DNA of 64,000 bases, from NCBI RefSeq assembly GCF_021018805.1, contig NC_086283.1:17884162-17948161 (forward strand). Direction: 5' to 3'. The notes beneath the pieces were generated by a model. It was not told the DNA's origin, ran no database searches, and was given only the letters and a program-made list of their open reading frames with translations. Position numbers and translations under genes: made by a program. Origin of the DNA: Prinia subflava (taxonomy: Eukaryota; Chordata; Aves; Passeriformes; Cisticolidae). This document shows positions 10,127 to 22,613 of this stretch, piece after piece. Each line of letters opens with the position of its first letter. Position 1 is the stretch's first letter.

Positions 10127-12890
10127 AGGTTCATCCTACATACACTCAGGCAAGCCCAGGCAGCTTGTGGGGCTTTTGCCTTGAAAATTTCTGCAACTTA
10201 TTTGCTGTCATTACCTACCTACAAGAAGAAAAGAAAGATTGGAAGCAAATCCATGAAAAGCACTAAACATCACATCACCAGCAAGCCCGTGGACTCAGTG
10301 GTCCACCAAGCACAATCAGACCAGCTTTGCCATTCCTTCTCTCAATATCAGCTTTGAGTTTGGAGCTAATGATTTTTCTTTGGAGTGAACTGTCTGTTGG
10401 ATCACTCCCCGCCCCAGCAGCCAAAGTCTGCTGGGAAACAGACAGGAGCATTTCCCTGCACACACCCACCTGCATTCACCAAGTTAGGAAGAAACTAATC
10501 AGCCAAACCATCTCACTGCCAGTGTACCCATGCAGGGCCAGGAGCATTTCTACTCTGAATACCTCTCTCACACTCAGTAATGCAAAATGCTCAGCCTAAC
10601 ACTGAAAATACAGTGTACACAGAACAACACATACAGCATTGCTGTACGTCAGCTCAGGTTAGGCGTGACTGTCAAATTAACAGATAAAAGCAGAGGGTTT
10701 TTTTATTACCATAAACATTAATTATTATTGTTTTGCAAGCTATCATGTCCTTCCTGTAGCAAAACAGGTTTGTTATTTCAAGAGGCAGGGGCTTCTCCAG
10801 TTACTTCACTTGTTCGAGGATATGGGGAAGGAAGTTTGTGAAATATCTCTGGATTCTGTGTCATTTCAGAAATTAATGATCTACTTGATCTCTTAAAGCT
10901 TCTGAAAGTTGCTAGGGAGCTATCTAACTTGTCAGGATTCACATGCTAAACACACAAAAGTAAAGTTGAACAGCATGCAGAAATTAGGACTTGGTACTGA
11001 GACCTATTAAGAGCAGGTGAGAGTCAATAGTAGATAGCTCAGTAATTCTTACAGACTATTTGTGAAAATATTTTTTAAATGTTAAAAAGTCTTGTGAGAT
11101 TTTTAAATTAAATTTGCTGTGTACAGCACTGAATAATGCAAAACACATCCTATTCAAGAGATCTATCACCCATGAATCAGCATTCAAATCACACATCACC
11201 AGAGTGAAACATTGCAGTTCGCTGTCTCCAGGTCCAACTTATTTTCAACTTTTTAAATTTGCTTTTTCTTATAATTTTTACCTCTGTAGAGATCGGCTAA
11301 TAAATAAACAGCTCAGGTAAAATGATGTGAAGCAGATAAGGAAAGTATGAAATTGATTTGGTAAGCAAAGAAAAACTTAAAATCAAAGTAAGGCAAAGAA
11401 AAAAAAAGATGATAAAAAACATTAAAAGAGGACCAGCATATTCTTGAGTGCTACAATAGGTTGAATGTTTTTGAACAAAAAATTACTTTTGTAACAGAAG
11501 ACTTTCTTTTCACAGAAAGCAACAACTTTGGTGAAACAAATTTTAAAACTGAAAATACGATTTTCAGAAAATGGAGCTTTCGATGTTTTCTGTGAATGGC
11601 TTGCATCTCTTGGTAGATGGAAAGCAGTAAATAAGTAGAGGTTATGTTCTTCCTTATTTTTGAATTTCTTGCAGTTTGCTGTCCAAAACCCACAAATATG
11701 AGAAAGCAGAAGGAAAAAGTTCTATACTTGCACATGGCATTCCAGCAAACAGAAAAAAAAAGTAATAAAAAAGGAGAAAAGTTTTTCCCCTTCCCCCAAC
11801 CTTCCTCTGTCCTTTTTAATTTTCATAGAGGAGAAAAGTTAGCTCTCCAGAAAAATTTCGGTGATGTTCTTTCTGCAAATCCCCACGGGAGAATTCTCAT
11901 TCCTGCTCAGCTCTGTTGCGAGTTATTCTCGTCCCTGGAGATAAGCATACCTTGTGCCTGTGCCACGCTGCTTTACAGATTCTTTAGTATGACAGATGCT
12001 TAAGTCAGTGATTTTATAGCCCCATTTACTTCATTGGCATTTTCAAGTACTGAACTCCAGGGCCAAACATCAATTTTCACTTATTTATCGATAATTGAGA
12101 TTACACACAGGAGGCTTTTCCCTGAACCTCACTCCTGAGCAGCTGTGCAGGAGGGAGCTGAGCCCCCTCCAACACTCACAGCTTTATCCAAGGAGCCTGA
12201 CACAGCCAGGTTTTATCTGAAGAAGAAAAGGAAAAATGAGGGGCAAAGAACCCAGTGAGGGTCTGTGATGTACTGCTCCCTTGCAGGGAGCTGTGCTGGA
12301 CTGTGATGTAGTGCTTTCAAACGCTGGCTACCGCTGCTTTAAGGATAAAGATAAAGGACTGGCAGAGGCTTCAGATGGGAGAAGTGCAATGGTTTGAACA
12401 GCAACAGGTTGTTCTTTGCTCCTAGAAGACACTAGGATTTCTCAGCTGACTGTGGAAGCCCAGCACAGATGCTTGCACCTATCTCAGGATGTCCAAGAAA
12501 TTCAAAAGTCAGCTTCTCCTCACTGTCCCCTATCTGTGCCCCCCATTCCCTGGGGAGGCTTTACAAGTCTGCCCTTGAGCTCCCTTGAGCTCTCTTCCAA
12601 GGTGTTACGAGGCCAAATGACATCAGACCAGCTGGGTGACCTGCAGGAGTCGGTGACACTGATTTTCATTCCCTTTTTGGAGTATTTAACAAGGGACAGC
12701 TTGTAGTGAGCACCAGCAAGTGGTCACACTCGCAGCCAGTGTGTGTTTGTGTGGCACTCTGCTGAGCCCAGGGCAGTGTTCTTTAGCTCCCAGAAGGACT
12801 CAGTGACTGTTCAGGTGCAGGGACCAGGCTGCAGAGCTGCTCACCAGGAGTGCAGGAAGAGCTGTCTCACAGCTGCCTTCCCAGCACTGG
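10127..12890. other. Unique non-coding DNA
   Basis: About 2.7 kb without a recognised gene. The part at 10,640-11,110 is AT-rich with homeodomain-like cores (CATTAATTATTATTG) and may be a slowly evolving element. Short A-runs occur at 11,396-11,408 and 11,751-11,762. Confidence 0.5.
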
Positions 12891-13016
12891 GGAATGCACA
12901 AATTCCCTGCAGCTCCTGGCCCCATCACTGTAGGAATGCACAAATTCCCTTCAACTCATGACCCCATCACTGGGGGAATGCACAAACTCCCTGCAACTCA
13001 TGTTCCCACCACTGCA
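12891..13016. repeat. 42-bp minisatellite, three units
   Basis: Units begin GGAATGCACAAA at 12,891, 12,933 and 12,975, an exact 42-bp spacing. Each continues with CTCCCTGCAACTC-like and CCCATCACTG-like blocks. Because 42 is a multiple of three, the overlapping frames at 12,743-12,961 and 12,894-13,076 translate into 14-residue repeats. That follows from the array and is not evidence of coding. Confidence 0.9.
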
Positions 13017-15000
13017 GTTTCTGCCCTTCCTACCGATTTTCCAGGCATCAGGATCTGTTTCTTTGTGTACAAGTAGAGCAAGGGGAGTATGTTGAATTGC
13101 ATCTAAGTATGATCATGTAGTCACAGGTACCTGAGCCGGACATGCCTCAAAAAATGGAAATAATCTTTGAGCAGTCATCAGCAACAGAGAAGGTGTCAGA
13201 GCAGCTCAAGCACGGAGAGCAGGAAATTAAAGAGGGAATTTCAAGGCGCTGCACATCAGAAAGCTTGTCACCCTTTGCAGGTGAGAAGAATATGGGCAAG
13301 CCGGCAGAGACTCAGGATCTGGCACAGATCTGGCACCCTCGTGTGCCACTTTAGGGGTTCTTACATTTGAATGAGGCACAGAACCTGCTTTATGAATGTA
13401 TCATGATAATGACAATACTTTGCACTTCAAAAGCGTCTTCTCTTACACAGTCTGAAAGATTAACGAATGAGACTTCACAAACCCATGCTAGTTAGCATTT
13501 AACTGATCACAGTGTTTACACTGACACACACGACTTTATTTTTTGAGAAATAATTTCACTGGAAGCGTCAGTAAATTGCCAGAAAAAGGGAGTTATAATC
13601 ATCAAGGGCCAAATCCTGCCTGCTGGCTCCACACCCATTCAGAGAGCACCAGGATTTGGTCCAGTTCATCTACCAGTAATTTTTCCTTTTTATATCCTCA
13701 TATACCACAGTGGTTTTTTGACCCATTCCCTCACTATTGATTTGATATCATTATTTCTCTTTCTTCCTCTTGCAGTAGCAATTGTGCCTGAGAAGACCAA
13801 AGTGAGATCAGTTCTTGAATTGCTCTCCTTGGCTGCTGAATTTTCTTTTTAAGCTGCAAGTATTCCGAAATCTATGGCATATCTGTCGAGCAGAAAGCAC
13901 AACATGCAAATCAATAGACATGCCTGGGCTGCTAAGAAAGAAACTCTTGACAATCTCAAAATAGAGCCTGAAAACATGGCTTGGTGCATGGTGATTCCTC
14001 GCTCCCCCCAGTGACCACATGTTCTTTTTGTCCTTGCTCTGACTCCTGCTCCAGCAGCATTCAACCATTCCTGGGTATGAGACAGCTCTTCATTCTCATA
14101 TCTGAGCTATTTTAGCCATTCCTGATCTGCAGGAGGATGGATTTCTGCTCCTAAGTGTTCGAGTCCTCTGAGACATCCAAACCCATTTGAAATCTGAACA
14201 GAAAATGCAGAGGACAGAGGGGAGTGTGGTGCTGTCTGCAGAGACCTGCCAGCCTAACCCTGCAAAAACATGTCCATCACTAACACTAATCTTTCTCTGA
14301 AAACCAAAGCAGGTGTTTCCTTCCATTTCCCTGCTGGTTACAAATGGTAGCCCCATTCTGTCCTGCTCACTCAGGCAACAGCTCCCAGTGAGATTCCCCT
14401 CCCTCTCCCAAGCTTAGAAATGTTCTTTTTGTAGGTAGGACAGTATGTCTGTGCTGACTGAAGGTGATGGGCCTTATTTTCCCATTCTATCATCGTAATG
14501 TCACTGATTAAAGCCAAATAACTCAAAAGATATATCTGAGTGGCAAAACACAGTGCTGTGGGTGAATACAGAACTCTTCCTGAGCTGGTTTGGATTCAGG
14601 AGCAATAAAACTGGTGAGTGTCACATCCACCTGGGCATCCCACAGGAGGCTCAAAACAATGCCCAGAGAGATCACCTGTTTGTAATCCATGGGCATACAC
14701 TATGGGGAAAAGTACATTTATCTGAAGAAAGAAATTCAATGGTAAAAGCTCAGAATATGCTCAACACACCTTGTTGAGATACCCTTGGAAGGGAAAGCAG
14801 CACTCAGAGTATCTCCATGTTACTTCACCAGGAACTGTAAGGGCAATCCTGAACAGAAGCCACTCACAGCTGCTGCCCTGAAAGGGGGAGCTGGAGGTGC
14901 ACGCCAGGGCAGGGAGGGACTGCCACCCCTGCCTGGCACAGAAATAACCATCATGTGCAGCAGTTTGGGTAGAGGCCATTAATGTCCCTTAAAAACCCTG
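13017..15000. other. Unique non-coding DNA
   Basis: Nothing recognisable as a gene or known transposon. Several short open frames occur on both strands between 13,800 and 14,980 without homology that I recognise. Confidence 0.5.
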
Positions 15001-15400
15001 ACGTGTAAATACAGCCTCTCCGAGAGATGAATACCATGGTGAAACCACTAATGAGAGAGCTAATTGATTCAGCAGGTTAGAGTAGTAATGAAGAATCATT
15101 TGGATGCCTAAATCAGATCATCTGGCACCTGCAGAGTACGAGTCTGCATCGTCCAAAGTAGTGGGCCTGCTGTTAGCCTGTTAATAATTTCATTGTTCAT
15201 TTCTTGCTCCTTAATCTGTTTGTTTCACCCAACTTTGTGTGCTTGATTACACAGAAAAGCAAACAAACAAACATGCTCTCTCACTGTAACCATGGCATTT
15301 CACAACAGCTACCTCACTTGATTAATGCAGTTCCCAACTACTTGCAATGAATTGAGTAATCTGGTATTTGATAGATTTTAACCATTATTCTTTTCTTGGC
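15001..15400. promoter_or_regulatory. Candidate conserved non-coding element
   Basis: This AT-rich but non-repetitive stretch carries closely spaced homeodomain-like cores (CTAATTGATTC near 15,059, TTAATAATTTCATTG near 15,180, CTTGATTAATGCAG near 15,317). It lacks the CpG decay and simple repeats of its surroundings. The appearance suits a developmental enhancer. The call is inference from motif density only. Confidence 0.25.
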
Positions 15401-16876
15401 TAGAAATGGGACACCCTCAGGGGATTGTTGCAGCTTTCAGATGTTGTCATTTTATGTATTACTTTATACATTGGCTTTTGAAGCACTGGATGTTTCAGTT
15501 TTGCCAGGAATTTGTTCACTTTCCTCGGTGTTACCACCAGTTTTCCTAGGTGACCATAAAGGACAGAATTAAAATTCTATCTGGCCAACTGCAACCTGTA
15601 CTTGTTGGCAGAAAGCCTGCATGGGAATGAAGCCTACCTGGTGAGTAAGAAATTGAGTGTTTGCATCTTTCTGCTGTTTCAGGGGTGGGTTTATGAAAGT
15701 AGAAAAACAATCCAAGTTTCCATCATGGGATCAAGAGCTAAGTCAGGTAGCTCTGTGTCAGAAATTCACCTGCTTTAAGAAACTGTGGCACAGCGCTGCA
15801 CATTTTATTAACAAATAACCCTGCAGCATTTTCTAACCCAGATTCAGGATACCAAAGTATCAATATCTTAAGAGTCATTGCAGAGAAAGAGGCACAATTG
15901 AGAATTCCCTATTGTGTGAAGCATGCACTTATCCTTGGGAAGGAAGCAAACACTCTTGCCTCTCAAATCAGGTATATCAAAAAAGCACAGCATGAAGTAC
16001 TGACCCTGGGAGTACTTTGGGCTTGCCTGAGTTGTTTCCATTGGGACACAGAGTCACTTGTGTGAGCCAGATACATATTCACAACAAGCCAGTCCTACAG
16101 CAAAAGTACAGATGAAATTCTCTTTCTGCAAATCCACATGAAAGAAAAAAGATACAAAGAATAATCAAAAGTTTCTTGTTCAGAAACTCAAGGTCCCATG
16201 TCAAAAGAAACTATTCTCAGCTTATTTGGGGAGCAATACTCGCTGCTCTAGAAATCTGACACACTTCTCCTTCACCCACCTTTCCTGCTCCTGAATCTGC
16301 AACAAGACACAGAGAAACCTTTAATTTTTTTGCAAGTCAAACCTCTCTGTGTTCAGTGTTTTGAGCAACAAGACCAACCTCTTCAGCTATACTAAAATTA
16401 AACTCTGCTATTTAATATGAAAGAACATTACCTGGTAAACCAAGCTGCTTCACTGAGATTTACAATGAAATAAATGTATTTAAGTCCTCAACATCCAATA
16501 TGTCAACATAGAGAAACTCCATGGTGGAAAAAAACAGGCCCCTCATGGAGCAACTGAGGCTTTATTAGTGATGGAAACATGTAAATCGTTGTAAAGACCC
16601 AAATCTTTCAAGCCACTTATCTCTAACCCGACTCAGGGTACCATCACCAGAATATTATTTTATTCTGAGCTTCAATATATGAATATATCTGTGCCTATTT
16701 ACGACCCCCATGCAAATTAAACAAGCCAAATTCCTTTTGTCTTTCCACTGGGTGGGGGGGGCAGTGGTGCACAGGAGCATTCTCTGGTTGTTCTCCTGCC
16801 ATTTCACAGCCCCACAGCCTGTGATGCCCAGACCACACTGCACCAGGACAGTCCATTTGGGTTCTGTGGCCAGCAC
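15401..16876. other. Unique non-coding DNA
   Basis: No gene, RNA or repeat recognised. It contains a short G-run (GGTGGGGGGGGC) near 16,751-16,762. Confidence 0.5.
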
Positions 16877-17989
16877 TTGCCCCTAAGCAGCTCGGTGTCA
16901 CCAGGGGCAGGTAACACGGACATGGGTACAAACTGCTTAAGCCAGCACTGCCACCAAAAGAAACATTTGTCAGACTACAGCTTTAAGAGACAAACCAACT
17001 CCTTTGAAGTGCTGTTTACTGCCACTCTGGAAGATGTTTTCACTGAGAACAGACTGTCAATATCCTATTTACTGCACGGTTCAGCAAGGTGGGGGCTGTC
17101 TGTTTGCTTTAGCATGACAAACTGTGCTCCTGCTGCCACACTACGAGCACATGGCAGTGTTTCCCTGGGGTGCCAGCCAGAGGAGGTGAGATCCATCCAC
17201 TGCAGCTTTAGAGACTCCCATCCATTTGCTGCTGATGTCAAACCCTGGCTGTGGCACACTGCAGTGCCCTCCCTCCTGTCCCCCAGCCCTGTCACTGCTT
17301 TTGATCATTGCCCTCTCCTGTGTCTCCTTTATTACCCTGGCTGCACTGTCATTTATCTGAGTTTGGCCTTTCCCACACACCTTCCCACTGTCATTTGCAG
17401 TTTCCAGTCCCTGTTCCTGTGTTCAGACTCAAATGTTGAACATTTTGCTGTAGCAAGGTATTCTCTGCAGGGATACTTAGAGCTTCTGCTCTCTGTGCCT
17501 TCCAGAAATGTTTCTTTAATAACGCACATAAATATTAAAGGAAGAGAAGGAAAATTGGGAGGAAGAGGAGGAGGGTTTTGTTATTTTTTCCTGACCCAAT
17601 TTCCATCCTTCACTTCAATTAGGTTCTCAGAGACAGATGAACTTCTGCATCCTTTTTCCCTCCGATATCTTCTGCACAACTCCATATGGATCTTCAAAAA
17701 ATCCTGTCTTGCTCAACCTTCCTTCCCTGTTCTCTGTCTGCATGAGTGCCCTATTTCTATTCCTTATTTCTTGGTAATTGTATTCAAACACTCTCTTTGT
17801 TCTTTGTTTGCTAACCTGCATTTTTTTTTCTCTAGTCAGCTTATCTCTTTTTTAGTTCTTTTGATTAAAGTTCTCAATTCATTTAGTATCTTTCTGTTTC
17901 TCCCCAGTCCTTCTAAAGTGAAACTACAAAGCGCTGCAGGGAATGCTTGTATTTACCTCCCAATTCTCTTAGCCAGGCTTTCAGGCTGA
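16877..17989 (+). other. Long open frame, 370 codons, unrecognised
   Basis: This is the longest uninterrupted ATG-to-stop frame in the window. Its product resembles no family I recognise. The first 150 residues are mixed in composition. The rest is dominated by F, L, S and P, as translated pyrimidine-rich DNA gives, including an FFFSSQLISFLVLLIKVL-like hydrophobic stretch near residues 315-335. There is no signal peptide, ordered domain, cysteine pattern or neighbouring exon. T/C-rich plus strands are depleted of stop codons, which probably explains the length. It is listed because 370 codons is still unusual for non-coding avian DNA. Confidence 0.15.
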
Positions 17990-19624
17990 CTTGAGAGCTG
18001 CATTCTACCACATCTTACAAACTTTCCAAGCCTACACTGAGCCATTTTGCTCTTCCCATTCTTCTTCAGCAGCAGCAGTAAGTTCACTTTCTACTCTCGT
18101 CACTGCCTTTTAGAGTTGTGGTTTGCTGCTGCAGTCCTTCCCTGATGACCACATAAACGGAATAACCTGCACAATTTGGAGTGAACGCCTCTGCTCTGGC
18201 AGCAGAGCTGGGGCGGGAGTGGGGAGGTGACAGGTTGCCACACTGTGCCCCTTTCAATGCACACATTAATCCAGATTTTTATCCAACCTCTGTCTGAGGC
18301 AGGAAGGAAACTGGATCAGTGTCCAGCTGGAATTCTCCTTGGATTTGTCTTGTGTTTTTAAACAAAATCTAGGGAAGCAGCAAAGAGGTGTGCATCGTTG
18401 CTTGGTTTAATTTGGGCTTTCATTATTTTTCAGAAATATAATTTTTCTCTCTTCCAAGGCAACATCCTGTTTTGCAGCCTAGATGTGCTCCTACTCACCA
18501 CATCAATACCAGTGAGTTCATCTTTCCATTTTCACCTAAGTTGCTTAGTAACAGAAGATTAGGGGAAAGCATGTCCAGACTGAATTGCAATGCCTTATCT
18601 TCAGGTTCATTGGAAAAGATGGACTAATGGACCACCAATGTGAAAATGCTGTTCACATTTGAATCACTGGATCCATCTGATATTCCTCGAGGAGCTTTTA
18701 GAAGAGTATTTTTGTCATATTTCTTTTCAACACATATATTTTTATGTGCATGTCCTTTGACTATGTCACATCTAAGAAATAATAAAGCATTCTCTTATAT
18801 TATTCTCTTCACAAGGCACTCTGGCTGGTTTGGTAAATACACAGGATGAGAGTTTCTGTATTTTGGGCAGACACACTTTGAATCATTTTATAGCATCATT
18901 TTGAAAGTGAACTTACAGTCCATTAAAAGGACAGGCAATCTCAAGGCTTCTTAATAGTGTGAAGCTGAGCTTAATAAAGATACAGTCTCATGGATGAATT
19001 CCTCCACTGCTATGATCCTGAGAATGATCACCACTCCCACAGTGACTGTATTACATCGTTCTAAAGCACTTCTGCATTGAAGAACTGTGCAGGTGGGATT
19101 TTCAAGTCTTCAGCTCTGGTCTAACTCCACAGTTCCTGAAGGCAAACAGCAAAAGCACAGTGTTCCCAAATCTACAACAAGATTTTTTACTTATGTTTCA
19201 ATAAATTTTCCTACTAAAAAACCGCAAAACTAACCAAAACCCAAACCATATACACACAGAGAAAAATCTCAAACAAAACCCAACAAATAAAGAAAACTCC
19301 TTCAGAAGAGTCAAGAGAAAACATTCCCGATCACCAGTCTCCAGACCTATTTTGGATAGAGTCAGCTCAGAATTCAACAGCAATCAAAGAAGAATTTTAT
19401 GCCCATGTCCTTCCCTTTGATCTTGCACTAAGGAAAGAATTTTCCCTCTAATTTCTATCTTTACATAAATTTATTCCCTACAGAAACAGCTCTTTTTTTA
19501 TAATTCTGGCTCACTGCATCCAAAGCCAACAGCAGCAGCCATCAGAGCCACAAACCTATGTAGGAGTTGCTTCCTTTTAATCCTGCTAGGTCCAAGGAAA
19601 AGAGGGAATAAAGCCCGGGAGTGT
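17990..19624. other. Unique non-coding DNA
   Basis: AT-rich, with an A/C-rich patch at 19,200-19,290 whose complement is T/G-rich. No gene is recognised. Confidence 0.5.
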
Positions 19625-19977
19625 TGTGCTGGTTTTGACTATAATAAAGTTAATTTCTTCAGAGCAGCCATCATGGGGCTGTGCTTTGGGTTTGTGCTAG
19701 GAAGTGCTGATAATTCAGGGATGTTTTTGCAATCCCTGAGCAGAGCTCACATAGGGCCAAGGCCTTTCCTGCTCCTCACCCCACAGTGAGTGGGCTGGGG
19801 GTGCCCAGGGGCTGGGAGGGGACACTGCCAGCACAGCTGGCCTCCAGTGACATCTCAGATGGTGTGGCCTCATGGTCAGCACATAAAGCTGGGGAACAAT
19901 AAGAAAGAGGGAAGGTGGTTTAGAATCATTCACTAAGTCACTGTTGCACAGGATGGAGCCCTGCTCTTCAGGTCTGC
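19625..19977 (+). mobile_element. Avian ERVL-like LTR, 5' part
   Basis: The segment starts TGTGCTGGTTTTG and continues with AGTTAATTTCTTC, ATGGGGCTGTG, TTTGTGCTAGGAAGTG and AGGGATGTTTT blocks. These are followed by GCTGGGGGTG, GGGAGGGGACA and a CATAAAGCTGGGG promoter-like block. I recognise the order as a very common avian ERVL-type LTR. The usual 3' third is missing or replaced: after GGATGGAGCCCTGCT the sequence passes into a minisatellite. No internal retroviral sequence or second LTR is seen. The family assignment is from memory of the consensus pattern. Confidence 0.7.
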
Positions 19978-20124
19978 ACTTCAGGTAAAGCAGCTGCAGG
20001 TAAAAGAGCTGCAGGCAAAGCACTGCAGTTAAAGGAGCTGCAGGTAAAGGCAGCTGCAGGTAAAGGCAGCTGCAGGTAAAGCAGATGCAGGTAAAGTCTG
20101 TGGGTAAAGGGGTGGCAGTAAATG
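19978..20124 (+). repeat. 15-16 bp minisatellite, about nine units
   Basis: Imperfect tandem units of GCAGCTGCAGGTAAAG run from about 19,978 to 20,124. The clearest lie between 19,990 and 20,095. Each complete unit holds the palindrome CAGCTG (an E-box form) and CAGGTAAAG, close to the splice-donor consensus CAG|GTAAGT. The array adjoins the LTR and probably expanded from its 3' part. Confidence 0.85.
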
Positions 20125-22037
20125 GCTCAGCCCATGCTGGGAGCTACAGACTGGAGTTGCTCTGTATTATTGCTGTGTGAACAACCTCTGCTGGTTCTTC
20201 CTGATCCTTAACTTGTCATGGGAAGCTTCTCCTGCTTACACAGATGAAAGGGGTGATGGGAATAAATACTGAATATATGCTTGAATGTATGAGATATGTA
20301 CCTGGTACAAACACAGTTTTTCATTTATCTGTTAACAGTGAATAATAAGCAGTACTTTGAGAAGATGAGTGCTGGGTTCAGTCTTGGATATATTTTTGTT
20401 TTGAAAAGCAGAAATATGTCTGTATATCATTAAAGAATACTCGAGGTCTGTGTGAGACTACGTCTTGATCATTAGTTTGTTCTTTATTTCTGTGTTTGAA
20501 TCTTAGGAGAAAATGTGTTGCTGCTCCACAGCACTACTTATTCAAAGTCCTTAAATCCCCAAGGCAAAGAGTTTGGTTAGACACAAGCTGGCAGAGTACA
20601 GATCATAATTATATTGAAAGGGAACCTTTTTAAAATTCAAGATTAAAAAAAAAAAAAAAGGTGATTTGAAATACACAGTTTGACTAAGAACTCAGAAATG
20701 GGTGGTCAGGATCCTGCAGGAATATCTTTAAATACTTGAGGGTGCATTATGCAAGCCCTTGAATTATGCATTTATCATTGCTCCCAACCTCAGTATTGTA
20801 GCAGAAAATAAGTGTGATAACAAATTACTCCTATAAATCTTAGCAAACAGTAGATAATTCTGTTGCATGTTTACCTCTGGAGTTTTCTAAAATTCTGTAG
20901 AAACTAAAGCCTCTATGTTGCAAAGTGATAATTGTTTTATCTTGTTGAGAATGCAGGACTGGTTTTACTTGATAAATACATCCAAATTTGGCCCTGTGAA
21001 GACTTTTTCTGGTCTACTCCTGAAACTTAGTCATACCTAAAAATCAAACATCCTTCAGTGCACAGCGTCACTACAGACAGAACAGGAACAGAACATACTG
21101 AAAATAGGTGAAAATAAAAGGAACAAAGATATTAATGCAATACAAAAATAGCTTCAGCCTGTACTTTCTGCTTCACCAAAAAATCTCCAAGATTCTGGAA
21201 TGTCTAAACAGCCACCATAAGAACAGAAACATCTGCCCAAGTGAAGGCAGCAGTGTGGCCCAAGCTGTGACAGGAGCAGCTCCTGCACTGGAGGAAACTC
21301 TGTGCCTTCCTCCTCTGCCATCAGCACCCAAGTTCTCATGTCCTGTACCGCAGGTTTCTCGACACATCCACAAGAGTAATAAAAAGAACTAGACCATGTC
21401 CCAAAGGAATGGAATGAAAGAGAAAGAAATAAAATTCTATGGCAAATACTTTCAGCTTTTCTGTGGCTTTTTCCTCAGTCTTCTCATTTTTAACAAGGGA
21501 GGTTCCCTTCTTGGTTTGTGTGCTTTGTAAATAGCAACAGCCATTATTTATTCAACATATTTGCCTTTTGTAACGTTGGCTTTAATTTTTAAAATTCACA
21601 CTGATATTCTTCTTCAATAGCACTGTGTGCAGGGGCATATCTGTTTGTATTTATTCAATAGTGTGTTGCTAATTAAGTATGTGTTTCATTAAACTTGTTT
21701 TAAAAAAAACAAACCAGGAGAAGTTGAGAAGAGTGAACACACTGAAGTACAATACCCCTAGGCTCTGAAAAAGCTTCCACAGATGAGTTGTTAAAAGTAA
21801 TGTGGGCAGCAGGAGTGTCAAAAGCATCTAATGTTTTCTGCAGAGTACTGAGTTTAAACAAAATGCGTGTGCTAAAGGTAGCAGGTAAAGTTGACATGTA
21901 TCTGTCTGCTTAGAATATTCATGGCTGGAATCAAAGCACTTCAGTTACTTTTCCTCTAGCTGCTCCCCTGGCTGGCTTTTTGCCACATGCATTATTTTCT
22001 TAGAAGATTCCCTTGCAGAGATATACAGAGATACCTC
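20125..22037. other. Unique non-coding DNA
   Basis: AT-rich DNA with a poly(A) run at about 20,645-20,659. The stretch 21,100-21,400 carries overlapping frames on both strands but no recognised product. Confidence 0.5.
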
Positions 22038-22560
22038 ACGCATAAATGAGCAGGAAGCGATCGCCCGCTTTGCCTGCTGAATGCTTAAGGAGCTGCTGCT
22101 CTCTTCAAAGCCCCAAACCCAAGGCCCTGCCCAGCTTCTTAAACGCTCCTGGATCTTCCCTGTTGCCCTGTGCTACGCTGTGAAGCTGTGTCCTGGTGCC
22201 TTTGGTGTCCTCCTGCCTGTGCAGCACCCACTGCAGCTGCCTGCAGCGCCCAGGGGCAGCGAGCGCAGCCCAGGAGCGGCGCAGGGGCGGCCTTCGGGAT
22301 GGGCACAGGCACACGCTCAAGGCACGGACCTGCAAGGGGCTTCTGCCAATTCCTGACCCTGCGCTGGCTGAAGGTTTCCCGAGCGATTATGCCGAGCTGT
22401 GCCGTGCGAGGCGACGCCCACTGCTGCCCTCAGCAGCTCCGCAGTGCAGCCCCGCAGGGATGCACTCCAGGGAAAAGGGGAATTCGCTCCTCTGAACCCG
22501 AGCTAAAGCTCTGCTGCCAACACCACCAACAACCTGGGAGCAGCTCAGGCCAGACACGTG
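22038..22560. other. CpG-rich patch
   Basis: I count about 28 CpG dinucleotides between 22,039 and 22,557, some 20 of them in 22,246-22,500, in an otherwise CpG-depleted window. The patch contains GCGATCGC at 22,057-22,064 and GGAGCGGCGCAGGGGCGG at about 22,273-22,290. Overlapping frames (22,170-22,685 plus; 22,387-22,578 minus) reflect GC content. It could be a small CpG island with promoter or enhancer activity, or a GC-rich exon of an unrecognised transcript. No TATA box or exon boundary can be fixed. Confidence 0.45.
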
Positions 22561-22613
22561 GGGAGCTCCTAAAGACAAGCTGTTCTGGGAGTGATCACAG
22601 GAATGGGATGATT

